Origin: Begonia masoniana
Lineage: Eukaryota; Streptophyta; Magnoliopsida; Cucurbitales; Begoniaceae
Assembly: GCA_022432975.1 (NCBI GenBank)
Contig: CM039512.1
Span: 687,511-751,510 of the forward strand
Direction: 5' to 3'
DNA: 64,000 nt
Shown: positions 63,401 through 64,000 of the stretch, piece by piece
Layout of the letters: each line of letters starts with the position of its first letter
Position numbering within the stretch: the first letter of the stretch is position 1
Notes under the pieces: generated by a model
Told to the model about the DNA's origin: nothing
Seen by the model: the letters and a program-made list of their open reading frames with translations, nothing else
The model's database searches: none
Position numbers and translations under genes: made by a program

Positions 63401-64000
63401 CTTCCCGCATTCAAAGCAAGTGATCTCCTTATCCTTTTGAGGCTTGTCTCCCTTAGTGAACCTCCTACCTTGCATCCTTTTTTGTTGGAGAAATTTGCTG
63501 AATTTTCTCGTTATGAATGCAATCTCTTCGTTATCCTCTTCTTGTTCGAACTCTTCGTTTTTGCTTGACGAGGCCTTAAGAGCTATGTCTTTTCTTTTGG
63601 AGACTTCTTTTTCCTTGATATCTTCTTTCTCATTAGCTCTCATTGTTATCACATACGTCATGTGAGAGCCAATGAATTCTTCTAGTTTGAGGATCTTTAG
63701 ATCCCTAGCTTCTTGAAGGACTGTCACCTTGGGTTGCCATTCTCTCGGTAGACACCTAAGAATCTTTCTTACTAATTCTTCATTTGTGTATGTTCTACCA
63801 AGCACTTTCAAACCATTTGTAATATTAGTAAAACGAGTAAACATTAAACTAATAGATTCATCATTTTTCATAGAAAATAATTCATATTCGTGCACTAACA
63901 TATTCATTTTACTTTCTTTTACTTGATTTGTTCCTTCATGAATTATTTCAAGTAAACGTCAAATCTCAAATATACTATCACACCCTTATATCTTATTAAA
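60411..64000 (-). mobile_element. Copia element copy 2, truncated at 60,411 and by the window end
   Basis: Matches copy 1 from about 49,604 to 53,300 in the same orientation. It starts abruptly inside the RT/RNase H junction. Gag is better preserved (63,308 to beyond the window; zinc knuckle CFECGKPGHIKAECPQ). Integrase is open over 61,593-62,375 (HRRLGHASMDTL, HMDLFGHSNIASLGG, VDDFSKFTWVFF). A gap of about 65 bp relative to copy 1 occurs at 61,718. Six nonsense codons match copy 1 in register (60,519, 60,993, 61,080, 61,128, 61,593 and 63,308). LTRs are not visible. Confidence 0.88.

Overview
The window is nuclear DNA from a dicot plant. The evidence is GT-AG introns, AT-rich spacers, plant-only gene families (UXT, OFP, EPFL, CIPK, class III peroxidase) and plant LTR-retrotransposons. 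I cannot name the species.

Positions 1-21,430 are a gene-rich block. In order it holds the 3' half of a nardilysin-like M16 metalloprotease, a UDP-xylose transporter (UXT), a mitochondrial Mn-superoxide dismutase, a divergent pair of OVATE family genes (an OFP1/2/4-type gene on minus and an OFP17-like gene on plus), an EPFL4/5/6-clade peptide gene, a CIPK11-like kinase, and SLX1 (GIY-YIG endonuclease). From memory of Arabidopsis, nardilysin-UXT3-OFP4 are neighbours on chromosome 1, and UXT2-OFP2-OFP17-EPFL6-CIPK11-SLX1 lie together on chromosome 2, so this block looks like the unsplit ancestral order. The multi-exon genes read through cleanly. Three essentially intronless genes (OFP, OFP17, CIPK11) carry one or two frame breaks each, which are either consensus errors or real damage.

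Positions 22,570-33,930 are nested transposons on the upstream flank of a peroxidase gene: a gag-only Gypsy-type element whose LTRs carry a 17-bp minisatellite, a Cassandra TRIM with 5S-rRNA-like LTRs interrupted by a 2.4-kb solo LTR, and an hAT-like element containing a second Cassandra.

Positions 33,930-59,530 are framed by two almost identical class III peroxidase genes (34.5 and 57.3 kb), which form a segmental duplication. Between them lie a Mutator-like element with a 9-bp target duplication, a second solo LTR of the 2.4-kb family split by an inverted-duplicated Copia fragment, and a 10.5-kb Copia element inserted one base before the end of that LTR. The Copia element carries an extra ORF downstream of pol and an hAT-like insertion in one LTR.

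Positions 60,411-64,000 are a truncated second copy of the same Copia family that shares six nonsense codons with the first. All boundaries were read by eye; similarities are to remembered family motifs, not to database searches.
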